Positions 1 through 7,857 of a stretch of 54,866 bases of DNA are shown in pieces. Source of the stretch: Clostridia bacterium (GTDB lineage Bacteria > Bacillota > Clostridia > UBA1381). Positions within the stretch are counted from its first letter, which is position 1; every line of letters starts with the position of its first letter. Made by a program: the position numbers and the translations under genes. The notes beneath the pieces are model-generated. The model worked only from the letters and a program-made list of their open reading frames with translations. It was not told the DNA's origin and did no database searches. The stretch lies in the NCBI GenBank assembly GCA_017404065.1, contig JAFRDB010000094.1, forward strand, positions 1-54,866, written 5' to 3'.

Positions 1-173
1 CGGGTTGGGGGCTACGGCAGAGATAGATTTTATCTAAAGCCGCTAATTTATCTCATTTTTTAGTGCCGTGAACCCCAATCCGACCTTTTCAAGCGAAGCT
101 TGAAAAGCCCACCTTGCCCCAGGGCAAGGACAGGCTGCGCCTCCCAGTAATCTCCCCGACAAACTGAAATTTA
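1..173 (-). repeat. Palindromic dispersed element, copy 1 (cut by window start)
   Basis: This is the reverse complement of the elements at 23066-23362 and 54601-54866. Its outer end lies at 154-173 (CCCCGACAAACTGAAATTTA) and matches the terminal repeat of the other copies. It holds the same hairpins: a CCTTGCCC/GGGCAAGG-type stem near 113-128, and a perfect 10-bp stem (CTTTTCAAGC with GCTTGAAAAG) near 87-109. The rest of the copy lies upstream of the window. No coding capacity is evident. Its orientation is opposite to the two other copies. Identity as a MITE-like or REP-like element is inference. Confidence 0.85.
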
Positions 174-232
174 AGCGATCATTAAGAGCTTGCGCACTCA
201 TTCAAAAACCGTGGAAATATTACAGATATATC

Positions 233-261
233 TTGCAAAACATGAGAAAATAGTATATAAT
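233..261 (+). promoter_or_regulatory. Sigma-A-type promoter of the GH28-nadK-argR-recN group
   Basis: The -35 box is TTGCAA at 233-238 and the -10 box TATAAT at 256-261, with a 17-bp spacer. An AGGTGA ribosome binding site lies at 284-289 just before the ATG at 295. The promoter sits 60 bp inside the edge of the palindromic element. Confidence 0.7.
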
Positions 262-294
262 TAGTATATGATCAGCATGATATGAGGTGAGCGT

Positions 295-1788
295 ATGAAT
301 GATCTTAATATCATACTGCCGCCGGCGGCAGTTACGCAGACGTCTGCGGCTGTGGTATGGGATAAGACCGCGGCGGAATATGAGGTTTTCTGCAATGGCG
401 AATATTATAGAACAGTTGAACGTGGCGATTGCACGATAGAGGGGCTTATGCCCGGACGAGAGTATGTGATCACTGTAACGGGCGGCGGAGCATGCGGCAG
501 GCTGACTGTCAGGACGCGGCGGGACGGCGGGATATTTAACATAAGTGACTATGGTGCTGTCGGTGACGGCAGAACAGTAAACACCCGCGCGATACAGGCG
601 GCTATAGATGCGTGCGCCGAGGATGGGACGGTGCTCATACCGTCAGGTGTATTTGTTTCAGGTGCGATATATTTAAAAAGCGATATGACACTTCGTGTAG
701 AAGACGGCGGGACGCTGCTCGGCTCAGAGGATCCGGCGGACTATCCGATAAAGAGATACCGCTGGGAGGGCAGGGAGTGCGACTGCTATTCGTCGCTTGT
801 AAATGTCGCGTTTGACAGTGACAGCAAATTTAAAAATATAACTATAGAGGGCAGGGGTAAGATTGACGCGTCGGGCGTAGCCCTGTTCAACGCTGAGCGT
901 GCCGAGGGAAGGGCGCAGCGCGGACGCGCGATATGCATACGGAATACAGACGGTGTGTACTATAAGGATATCACCGTTAAGCAGTCTCCCTCATGGTGCG
1001 TGCACTCAATATATTGTAACGGTGTAACAGCGAATAATATAAAGATATATTCTAAATACGACGAGGACAGAAGCAGAGTCTATCCGCATATATTTAACGG
1101 TGACGGCTTCGATCCGGATTCGTGCCGTGACGTATATGTGTTCGGCTGCATGATCGCAAGTGGAGATGATTGTGTAGCGATAAAATCCGGACGTGACGAG
1201 GAGGGCAGAGCAGTAGGATTGCCAACTGAGAATGTCAGGATAACCGACTGCCGGTTCGAGAACGGATTCGGCGTTGCGATAGGCAGTGAGGTCTCCGGCG
1301 GCGTGAGGAACGTGCTTGTCCGGGATTGCAGCTTCACGCATGTGTACAGCATCGGCAGCGTAAAGTCGCCTCGCGGCAGGGGTAATGTTATAGAGAATGT
1401 CCTATATGAGAACTGCGAGGGTGAGTATCAGGATGACGAGTTCCATGACTGTGAGTGGTTCCGTGGCGGTATTTATGTGGACAACTTTTACAGCATACTT
1501 GAATTTGATCCGCGCAGGGCGGAGCCGGTCACGGACGGCACACCGAAGATACGGAACGTTACATTTAGGAATATCATAATGAAAACGCGGGTCAGCAATG
1601 CGGTATGGCTCGCCGGTCTGCCTGAGAGTCCGCTTGAGGATATCACGCTTGAAAATATTGTCGCAGAGGGACCGAAGGGCATGAAGGCATATAACATAAA
1701 AGGATTGAAAATGAAAAATGTAACGGTGATAACGCCGGATGAGAACAAATTTGTTTTTGAGAATGTAGAAGAGATGGTGGATGCATGA
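295..1788 (+). CDS. Glycoside hydrolase family 28 (polygalacturonase-like) with N-terminal FN3-like domain
   Basis: The protein has 497 residues and no signal peptide, so it probably acts in the cytoplasm on imported pectin oligomers. Residues 1-75 look like a fibronectin-III-type domain; residues 80-490 form a right-handed beta-helix of the GH28 type. The GH28 catalytic signatures are visible in order: GDGFDPDS, ASGDDCVAIKSG (paired aspartates), VAIGSEVSGG (in place of the G-H-G segment), and SVKSPRGRG (the basic R-x-K region). This variant is typical of bacterial exo-acting GH28 enzymes; exact substrate (homogalacturonan, rhamnogalacturonan or another uronide) cannot be read from sequence. 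The last four bases overlap nadK (ATGA), so translation is probably coupled. No other pectin gene is present nearby. Confidence 0.88.
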   Translation: MNDLNIILPPAAVTQTSAAVVWDKTAAEYEVFCNGEYYRTVERGDCTIEGLMPGREYVITVTGGGACGRLTVRTRRDGGIFNISDYGAVGDGRTVNTRAIQAAIDACAEDGTVLIPSGVFVSGAIYLKSDMTLRVEDGGTLLGSEDPADYPIKRYRWEGRECDCYSSLVNVAFDSDSKFKNITIEGRGKIDASGVALFNAERAEGRAQRGRAICIRNTDGVYYKDITVKQSPSWCVHSIYCNGVTANNIKIYSKYDEDRSRVYPHIFNGDGFDPDSCRDVYVFGCMIASGDDCVAIKSGRDEEGRAVGLPTENVRITDCRFENGFGVAIGSEVSGGVRNVLVRDCSFTHVYSIGSVKSPRGRGNVIENVLYENCEGEYQDDEFHDCEWFRGGIYVDNFYSILEFDPRRAEPVTDGTPKIRNVTFRNIIMKTRVSNAVWLAGLPESPLEDITLENIVAEGPKGMKAYNIKGLKMKNVTVITPDENKFVFENVEEMVDA

Positions 1789-2621
1789 AAATAGCGCTTA
1801 TAACAAACCCCACAAAGGATATAGGGCTCGTGAGTGCGTTACGCGCGGCAGAGCTTTTGCGCGGCAGGGCTGAGCTGTTCATGAGTAACGATTGCAGACT
1901 GACGGGGGATAGGGATGTTACATATCTGCCGTATGAGCAGATCTGGAAAACCGTCGATACAGCGATAGTTATCGGCGGTGACGGAACGCTTCTGCGTGTT
2001 GCCACGCAGTGCGCAAAGAACTCTATACCGGCGCTCGGCATAAACCTTGGCAAGGTGGGCTTTCTGACCGAGGTGGATCCGGGTAATATGGAAGCTGCGT
2101 TTGATGCGCTGCTCAGCGGCGAATATATAAAGGAAAGGCGTATGCTGCTGAAAATACGCGTAAATGATGAGGACGTCAGCTACCAAGCGCTAAATGATAC
2201 GGTAATATCCAAGACCGACAATGCGCGGCTGATAAGTATGGATCTGTACACGGACGGAGAGCTTGTGAACCACTATGTCGGTGACGGACTTATAATTGCG
2301 ACTCCGACAGGCTCCACCGGATATTCTATATCTGCGGGAGGCCCTGTGGTCGACCCGCGCATGGAGCTGTATGTTGCAACGCCGATATGCGCACACATGC
2401 TGGCGGTGCGAAGTGCGGTGCTGTCGGCGGAGCGTGAGCTTACACTGCGGCTCGGACGTGACTATGCGGACAACTGCGCGAAAATCACAACTGACGGAGA
2501 GCGGCAGAGATTTATCTCGCCGGAGGACGAGCTGAGGATAACGAGATCGGACTATAAATTTGAGCTTATAAGGCTTGGAACGCAGAGCTTTTATAATACA
2601 TTAATAAGTAAGCTATCTTAA
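1785..2621 (+). CDS. nadK: NAD kinase
   Basis: A 278-residue NAD kinase that phosphorylates NAD to NADP in the cytosol. The GGDGT nucleotide-binding motif is at residues 64-68, followed by the conserved LNDT segment (about residue 136) and the PTGSTGYSISAGGP signature (about 170-183). Length is normal for the bacterial family. The start overlaps the end of the GH28 gene by four bases. The order nadK-argR-recN is a familiar Clostridia/Bacilli arrangement, but there the gene ahead of nadK is usually a TlyA-type rRNA methyltransferase; here a pectinase occupies that place. Confidence 0.96.
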   Translation: MKIALITNPTKDIGLVSALRAAELLRGRAELFMSNDCRLTGDRDVTYLPYEQIWKTVDTAIVIGGDGTLLRVATQCAKNSIPALGINLGKVGFLTEVDPGNMEAAFDALLSGEYIKERRMLLKIRVNDEDVSYQALNDTVISKTDNARLISMDLYTDGELVNHYVGDGLIIATPTGSTGYSISAGGPVVDPRMELYVATPICAHMLAVRSAVLSAERELTLRLGRDYADNCAKITTDGERQRFISPEDELRITRSDYKFELIRLGTQSFYNTLISKLS

Positions 2622-2712
2622 TAAAGCATCGGTTACTATTCGCATACAGCCACAAGCCAAACGCGAATAATCTGTTGCTGGGACTCGTAAAACGAGGCAG
2701 AAAGGACATGAA

Positions 2713-3162
2713 ATGAAGTATAAAAGACACAACCACATAATAAAGATAGTTAAAAACAGCAAGATACACACCCATGATGAGCTGATTGCAGCACTGCAGG
2801 CAGAGGGTTTTAAGGTCACTCAGGCAACAGTGTCAAGGGATATAAAGGAGTTGGGGCTTGTTAAGGTCCCTTCAAACGAGGGAAGCTCAGTATATTCGGT
2901 GCCGGAGCCGGTATCGGACGGCGGCGCGAGACCTGATATGGTGTCGGAGTCGATAAAGAGCATAAACTCTGCTCTGCATACAATTGTGATAAACACATAT
3001 CCCGGCATGGCATCGGCGGTTGCCGCGGCGGTGGACAGGGTAATGCGAAGCGAAATACTCGGCTCAATAGCCGGTGACGATACCGTGCTTATTATTACAC
3101 GTTCAGAAGAGAGCGCGGAAGAACTGAAGAAAAAGCTGATCACAGAATTCAGAATGGATTAA
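2713..3162 (+). CDS. argR: Arginine repressor ArgR
   Basis: A 149-residue transcription factor of the ArgR/AhrC family, which senses arginine and controls its synthesis and breakdown. The N-terminal winged helix (residues 1-70) contains the recognition segment TQATVSRDIKELGLVKV. The C-terminal hexamerisation and arginine-binding domain carries the GDDT motif near residue 120. The ATG at 2713 was chosen because AAAGGA stands 6 bp ahead; the ATG at 2708 hits an immediate stop. No clear ARG box could be picked out in the 91-bp gap upstream. recN follows after 9 bp. Confidence 0.95.
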   Translation: MKYKRHNHIIKIVKNSKIHTHDELIAALQAEGFKVTQATVSRDIKELGLVKVPSNEGSSVYSVPEPVSDGGARPDMVSESIKSINSALHTIVINTYPGMASAVAAAVDRVMRSEILGSIAGDDTVLIITRSEESAEELKKKLITEFRMD

Positions 3163-3171
3163 GGAGAAATT

Positions 3172-4824
3172 ATGTTAGAACAGCTTACGATAAAAAATGT
3201 CGCGGTCATAGACCGGCTTGAAGCGGAGCTTGGCGGCGGCATGAGTGTGCTAACCGGAGAAACAGGCGCAGGCAAGTCGATAATTATAGACTCTATCAAT
3301 ATGATACTCGGTTCACGTGCAAGCAAGGAGCTTGTCAGGCGAGGTGCGGATAAGGCTGAGGTGCAGGCGGTGTTTTCCATGCCTGACGGCGTTCGCGCTA
3401 TGCTTGATAAGAACGGGATAGACACCGAGGACGGAGAGGTCATAATCTCGCGGCGCTTAACGGCGGAGGGCAAGAGCACAGCGCGCATAAACGGCACAAT
3501 AGTGACGCTTGCGGTTTTGCGGGATGTTGCCGATATGCTGATAAACATACACGGTCAGCATGATAATCAGGCGCTTCTGAACCCATCGCGGCATATTGAT
3601 TTTCTTGACGCATACGCGCATACGGAGACGGAGCTGAACGCGTACCATGAACTATACAGCCGTGCAAGGGAGATAAGCAGAAGATTAAAAGCGCTCGATA
3701 CAGACGAGCAGGAGCGGCTGAGACGTGCCGATCTGCTGTCATATCAGATAAATGAGATAAAAGCCGCGGAGCTGTCTTTGAATGAAGAGGACGAGCTTTC
3801 GGCGCAGCGGAGGCTGCTTGAAAATGCCGTTCAGATAAGTGAGAATGCCAATCGCGCATACGCAGTGCTTTATGATATGGCGGAGGGGCAGTCTGCGTAT
3901 GACCTCATAAGCGAGGCGGCGGAGGCAGTTGGCGAGATAGCTGATATGAGTCCGGAGCTTGCGGCGGTGTATGAGTCGATAAATTCTGCGATGTATGCGA
4001 TAGAGGATGCGGCGCGTGAGGTAAGAGACTTTGGAGAGCGAACAGAGGCAGATCCAAAGGCGCTTGATGAGGTAAACGAGAGGCTTGACCTTATCAATAG
4101 ACTAAAGCGTAAGTACGGAGGTACGGTTGAGGAGGTAATAGCGTTTGGCGAGCGCGCTGAAAGGGAGCTTGACGAAATCGTGATGAGCGATGAAGCTGCC
4201 GAGGCGCTTCATACGGAGCTTGAAGCTGTAAAAAAGAAGCTAAGATCAGCTGCGGACGCGCTTGGCAAAAAACGTGAGACATCGGCAAGAGCGCTTTCCC
4301 TGGAGATAGAAAAGGCTCTTCATGAGCTGAATATGGAAAAGGCACGGTTTATGGTAGCCATAACGCCGCAAAAATTCACACCATCGGGAACAGACAGTGT
4401 TGAGTTTATGATAGCGACCAACCCCGGCGAGGAGTTGAAGCCGCTCATTAAAATAGCATCAGGCGGTGAGCTTTCGAGAGTAATGCTTGCGATAAAGTCG
4501 ATACTTGCCGGCTCTGACGATGTGGAAACGCTTATTTTTGATGAGATAGACACCGGCGTATCCGGCAGCGCGGCGCAGAAGATAGCCGATAAGCTCAGAG
4601 GGATAGCCGCGACCAGACAGGTGATCTGTATAACGCATTTGCCGCAGATAGCGGGCGCGGCGGATAATCATTTCTTGATTGAAAAGAACATAGAAGGCGA
4701 TATTGCAAGTACATCGCTTATCCCGCTTGACCATGAAGGACGCGTTGCGGAACTGGCTCGTATAGTAGGCGGCGGCAAGGCGGGCGAGGACTACGCAGAG
4801 GAGATGCTGAAGAATTTGAGTTGA
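3172..4824 (+). CDS. recN: DNA repair protein RecN
   Basis: A 550-residue SMC-like ATPase that acts early at double-strand breaks. The Walker A motif GETGAGKS lies at residues 29-36. The middle is a long coiled-coil region (about 150-360). The ABC-type signature SGGELSRV and Walker B LIFDEIDTGVSG lie near 430-465. Length is standard. An AAGGAGA ribosome binding site precedes the ATG. It ends the nadK-argR-recN run and is followed by a strong hairpin terminator. The spoIVB-spo0A pair that often follows recN in spore-formers is absent here. Confidence 0.96.
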   Translation: MLEQLTIKNVAVIDRLEAELGGGMSVLTGETGAGKSIIIDSINMILGSRASKELVRRGADKAEVQAVFSMPDGVRAMLDKNGIDTEDGEVIISRRLTAEGKSTARINGTIVTLAVLRDVADMLINIHGQHDNQALLNPSRHIDFLDAYAHTETELNAYHELYSRAREISRRLKALDTDEQERLRRADLLSYQINEIKAAELSLNEEDELSAQRRLLENAVQISENANRAYAVLYDMAEGQSAYDLISEAAEAVGEIADMSPELAAVYESINSAMYAIEDAAREVRDFGERTEADPKALDEVNERLDLINRLKRKYGGTVEEVIAFGERAERELDEIVMSDEAAEALHTELEAVKKKLRSAADALGKKRETSARALSLEIEKALHELNMEKARFMVAITPQKFTPSGTDSVEFMIATNPGEELKPLIKIASGGELSRVMLAIKSILAGSDDVETLIFDEIDTGVSGSAAQKIADKLRGIAATRQVICITHLPQIAGAADNHFLIEKNIEGDIASTSLIPLDHEGRVAELARIVGGGKAGEDYAEEMLKNLS

Positions 4825-4840
4825 CAATTACATTAGAAAG

Positions 4841-4870
4841 GGGAGCGGTGAAAACATCACCGCTCCCTTT
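4841..4870 (+). terminator. Intrinsic terminator after recN
   Basis: A perfect 10-bp stem, GGGAGCGGTG at 4841-4850 with CACCGCTCCC at 4858-4867, is flanked by AAAG on the left and TTT on the right. It lies between the convergent recN and hpf genes and could work both ways, though the T-run is short. Confidence 0.7.
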
Positions 4871-4927
4871 AAAGTAGGAAAAAAGATATATATAAACGAC
4901 GAAGTCGAATCAATTCTCATAGGACGT

Positions 4928-5467
4928 TTAATCGACGGATTCGATAAGCGCGTATTTCCCGTCCTTGCGCTCATAGACAACGTTCATTTCTGACGTTTCC
5001 ATGTTCTTGAATACGAAGAAGCCATGTCCCAAAAGCTTCATTTGTAAAATGGCTTCTTCGACAGCCATCGGTTTAACAGTAAACCTCTTTCTCTTAACGA
5101 TCTCAAACTCACTTGTATCCTCCTCGTCTACATAGCTTGCGCCGGATATGAGTTTGTTATCCGCAACGGAGGACGATTTGATTCTTTTCGCAAGCCGTGT
5201 CTTGTTTTTCCTGATCTGTCTTTCGATAACGTCCACGATGCGGTCTATTGCTGCAAGGATCTCTTTATCTTCACACTCTGCGCGGTATATTATTCCGCCT
5301 GCGTTTATCTGCGCCTCGATATAATCATTATCCTTGATCGTGCCGAAAACAAGTCTTGCCGAGGGCTCATCTCTGAAAAATTTGTCGAGCTTGCTCAGCT
5401 TTTTTTGTGCATACTCGCGAACATTTTCTTTAAGGTCGTACTTTCTTGCGATAATGTTAAATTTCAT
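4928..5467 (-). CDS. hpf: Long-form ribosome hibernation promoting factor
   Basis: A 179-residue protein of the long HPF type, which joins 70S ribosomes into inactive 100S dimers in stationary phase. The N-terminal HPF/RaiA domain covers residues 1-100 (MKFNIIARKYDLKENVREYA at the start). A linker leads to the C-terminal dimerisation domain (about 120-179), which includes KRFTVKPMAVEEAILQMKLL and GHGFFVFKN. A GGAGAGTGG ribosome binding site precedes the start. The gene is transcribed away from ilvE; its promoter is not obvious. Confidence 0.95.
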   Translation of the reverse strand: MKFNIIARKYDLKENVREYAQKKLSKLDKFFRDEPSARLVFGTIKDNDYIEAQINAGGIIYRAECEDKEILAAIDRIVDVIERQIRKNKTRLAKRIKSSSVADNKLISGASYVDEEDTSEFEIVKRKRFTVKPMAVEEAILQMKLLGHGFFVFKNMETSEMNVVYERKDGKYALIESVD

Positions 5468-5601
5468 AGAACCACTCTCCTCTGCTGCACTTATTAGTGA
5501 GGAAATATCCTCTCTTACTATATATTTACCACAAAATACAATAGTTAAACCAAATGATGCGATTTTTATGGCAGAAAACCATAAAAATTTTTCTTTTGCT
5601 A

Positions 5602-5630
5602 TTTACAAATACTATGGGATTGTGTTATAC
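5602..5630 (+). promoter_or_regulatory. Promoter of ilvE
   Basis: TTTACA at 5602-5607 and TTATAC at 5625-5630 are separated by 17 bp. The leader of roughly 60 bp is too short for a T-box riboswitch. The RBS AGGAGG lies just ahead of the ATG at 5697. Confidence 0.6.
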
Positions 5631-5696
5631 TTAGCATAGTTATATAAGCAGATCATTCCGTCGCTGCGGCGGAACACGACAGGAGGAAGATTATTA

Positions 5697-6722
5697 ATGG
5701 AAAAGAAGAACATAGACTGGAGCAATATCGGCTTCGGTTATATCAAAACGGACAAGAGGTATGTTTCAAACTACAAGGACGGCGCATGGGATAACGGCGC
5801 GATCATTGACGATGACATGATCACAATGAGCGAGTGCGCCTGCGTTCTGCAGTATGCGCAGACGATCTTTGAGGGCATAAAGGCTTATACGACAGTAGAC
5901 GGCAGAATAGTTACCTTCCGTCCCGATCTCAACGCAGAGCGGTTTGCAAATTCGGCAAGACGCATGGAGATGCCGGCGTTTCCGGAGGAGCGGTTCGTTG
6001 ACTCAATAAAGAAGGTCGTAAAGGCAAATGAGGCATTCGTTCCGCCGTATGGCACGGGTGCTACGCTGTATGTAAGACCGTATATGTTCGGTATTAATCC
6101 GGTAATAGGCGTAAAGCCGGCTACCGAGTTCCAGTACAGAGTATTCACAACGCCAGTCGGTCCGTATTTCAAAGGCGGCGCAAAGCCGATAACCATAAGA
6201 GTATCAGACTTTGACCGCGCCGCGCCGCATGGCACCGGACATATAAAGGCAGGACTTAACTATGCAATGAGTCTTCATGCTATAGTTGACGCGCATAACC
6301 AGGGCTTTGACGAGAATATGTACTTAGACCCGCAGACAAGAACAAAGGTAGAGGAAACGGGCGGTGCAAACTTCCTGTTCATAACAAAGGATAATAAGGT
6401 AGTAACTCCTAAGTCAGACAGCATTCTTCCGTCTGTAACAAGACGCTCGCTTATGTATGTTGCAGAGCACTACCTCGGTCTTGAGGTAGAGCAGCGCGAG
6501 GTATATCTGGACGAGGTAAAGGACTTTGCCGAGTGCGGACTTTGCGGCACAGCGGCAGTAATATCGCCGGTTGGCAAGATATACGACCACGGCAAGGAGA
6601 TATGCTTCCCGAGCGGCATGGAGGAGATGGGACCGATCACGGCAAAGCTCCGCGAGACGCTCACAGGCATCCAGGAGGGCAAGATAGAGGCGCCCGAGGG
6701 CTGGATAGTAGATATTGCATAA
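5697..6722 (+). CDS. ilvE: Branched-chain amino acid aminotransferase
   Basis: A 341-residue fold-type IV PLP enzyme that interconverts valine, leucine and isoleucine with their 2-oxo acids. The PLP-binding lysine is K184 in GHIKAGLNYAMS. Further family landmarks are FEGIKAY (near residue 60), TLYVRP (about 123), EETGGANFLF, and CGTAAVISPVG. Length fits the IlvE group II branch. It has its own promoter and terminator, so it appears monocistronic, and no other ilv or leu gene is nearby. Activity as a D-amino acid aminotransferase is unlikely from these motifs. Confidence 0.95.
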   Translation: MEKKNIDWSNIGFGYIKTDKRYVSNYKDGAWDNGAIIDDDMITMSECACVLQYAQTIFEGIKAYTTVDGRIVTFRPDLNAERFANSARRMEMPAFPEERFVDSIKKVVKANEAFVPPYGTGATLYVRPYMFGINPVIGVKPATEFQYRVFTTPVGPYFKGGAKPITIRVSDFDRAAPHGTGHIKAGLNYAMSLHAIVDAHNQGFDENMYLDPQTRTKVEETGGANFLFITKDNKVVTPKSDSILPSVTRRSLMYVAEHYLGLEVEQREVYLDEVKDFAECGLCGTAAVISPVGKIYDHGKEICFPSGMEEMGPITAKLRETLTGIQEGKIEAPEGWIVDIA

Positions 6723-6740
6723 TTAAGTATGTAAATAAAA

Positions 6741-6766
6741 CCGCTCAGAACGAGCGGCTTTTTTTT
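6741..6766 (+). terminator. Terminator between ilvE and the Rpn gene
   Basis: CCGCTC (6741-6746), loop AGAAC, GAGCGG (6752-6757), then CTTTTTTTT. The AAAA to the left suggests some function on the minus strand too, where the Rpn gene ends at 6775. Confidence 0.75.
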
Positions 6767-6774
6767 ATGCTTTA

Positions 6775-7662
6775 TTAAGATTGAAGCTGTGAAAGATACT
6801 TTTGTCTTTCATTTGCAGGGATATTCAGAACATCCATAGCCTGCTCCGCTGTGTAGGACAGCGAGGTCATGACAGCTCTTAAAGAATTGAGAACTCCCTG
6901 AGCCATGCCCTGAGCCATGCCCTGTGCCATGCCTTGAGCTCTGCCTTCAGCTTGTGCTTCCTCGCGCAATGTGTTATTATGCGCTTCCATTATAAAATCA
7001 TGATCAAATAATACATCTAACATATCAATAACCTCCTTCTCGCATTCGATCAGATATTCTTTTAAAATATCATCATTCTTGCATATATTCAATGTTTCCG
7101 TTATAGCCTTTTTAGTATATCCAAACCTCTTGATCTGTTGATTTATTACTTTGGTGAAAGCTATGTATTGGAATATGATATCATCCTTTTTTCCATCGGT
7201 TATGACCTTGACCTTAAGGTCTATGACATTTTTTCCTTTAAAGAATGTGTCCGCTAATGACAATACCCCCGGTACATTCCGGTTATCGCCTGTATAGATA
7301 ACAAACAGCTCCGGCTCCGGAAGTCTGGCTACGCGTGTTGTGTACAGATCGACCTTGTTCTCAATAATATATTCCTTGTATACGCTTGCAAGGTACATGA
7401 ACATACGGAATGTGATATTTTCCGACCAGCTGCTTTGTGCTTCGGCAAGTATAATAAGCTTGTTTTTGATCCTTATGCCCAGATCGTTATACATATCTCT
7501 TAACAAAACATTTTCGATCGTTATGATATCAATATCATCCTCGGTTATTTCCTCTGTGTCATCGGGAAACAGGGCTTTGTATAGCTTTAGTGTGTATTCC
7601 TTCCTTGCGAACAGATTAGTGAATACACTGTCTTTTACTTTGCGGTTGACCTTTGCATCCAT
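6775..7662 (-). CDS. Rpn/PD-(D/E)XK nuclease family protein
   Basis: A 295-residue protein of the group annotated as Rpn family recombination-promoting nuclease or PD-(D/E)XK transposase-like. The N-terminus has the family look (residues 1-60: RKVKDSVFTNLFARKEYTLK). A putative nuclease core follows, with the acidic DLGIRIKNKLIILAEAQSSW segment supplying the D-x(n)-E-x-Q pattern. Near the C-terminus lies a perfect G-M-A-Q repeat (about residues 240-254) encoded by 12-bp tandem units. Members are common, multi-copy and often lack a known partner. The gene has its own promoter and is not flanked by recognisable terminal repeats, so there is no evidence that it is a mobile element by itself. Confidence 0.8.
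   Translation of the reverse strand: MDAKVNRKVKDSVFTNLFARKEYTLKLYKALFPDDTEEITEDDIDIITIENVLLRDMYNDLGIRIKNKLIILAEAQSSWSENITFRMFMYLASVYKEYIIENKVDLYTTRVARLPEPELFVIYTGDNRNVPGVLSLADTFFKGKNVIDLKVKVITDGKKDDIIFQYIAFTKVINQQIKRFGYTKKAITETLNICKNDDILKEYLIECEKEVIDMLDVLFDHDFIMEAHNNTLREEAQAEGRAQGMAQGMAQGMAQGVLNSLRAVMTSLSYTAEQAMDVLNIPANERQKYLSQLQS
6899..6946 (-). repeat. Four 12-bp tandem repeats inside the Rpn gene
   Basis: Units TGAGCCATGCCC, TGAGCCATGCCC, TGTGCCATGCCT and TGAGCTCTGCCT (plus-strand reading) encode four-residue A-Q-G-M/R units. Copy-number change would be in frame, so it would lengthen or shorten a flexible segment without breaking the gene. Confidence 0.9.
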
Positions 7663-7694
7663 TTCTGACCACCCCCAAGCTTTTTGTGTATATT

Positions 7695-7723
7695 ATCATA
7701 CCATATTACACGCAAAAATGCAA
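7695..7723 (-). promoter_or_regulatory. Promoter of the Rpn gene
   Basis: On the minus strand TTGCAT (7723-7718) and TATGAT (7700-7695) are 17 bp apart. A GGGGGTGG ribosome binding site precedes the ATG at 7662. It stands back to back with the promoter at 7752-7780. Confidence 0.65.
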
Positions 7724-7751
7724 TATATTTTTAGCATTTTACATAAAATGC

Positions 7752-7780
7752 TTTACAAATCGGCAAAAAAATGTTAATAT
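7752..7780 (+). promoter_or_regulatory. Promoter of the 1660-residue surface protein gene
   Basis: TTTACA (7752-7757), 17-bp spacer, TAATAT (7775-7780). The RBS GCGGAGGA lies about 8 bp ahead of the ATG at 7858. Confidence 0.65.
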
Positions 7781-7857
7781 ATTTATATCAATTACATCAT
7801 TTTTTACATCATTGAGGATCGGTTTATTAAGCTTTATTTTTTGCGGAGGATATTCCT

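Noticed and set aside
4821..4826. TTGACA overlapping the recN stop region
   Set aside because: No -10 box at suitable spacing; it is followed by the terminator stem.
5631..5696. T-box riboswitch for ilvE
   Set aside because: The leader is only about 60 nt, with no stem I or antiterminator pattern.
6775..7662. Insertion sequence carrying the Rpn-type gene
   Set aside because: No terminal inverted repeats or target duplication found at either side; the family is often non-mobile.
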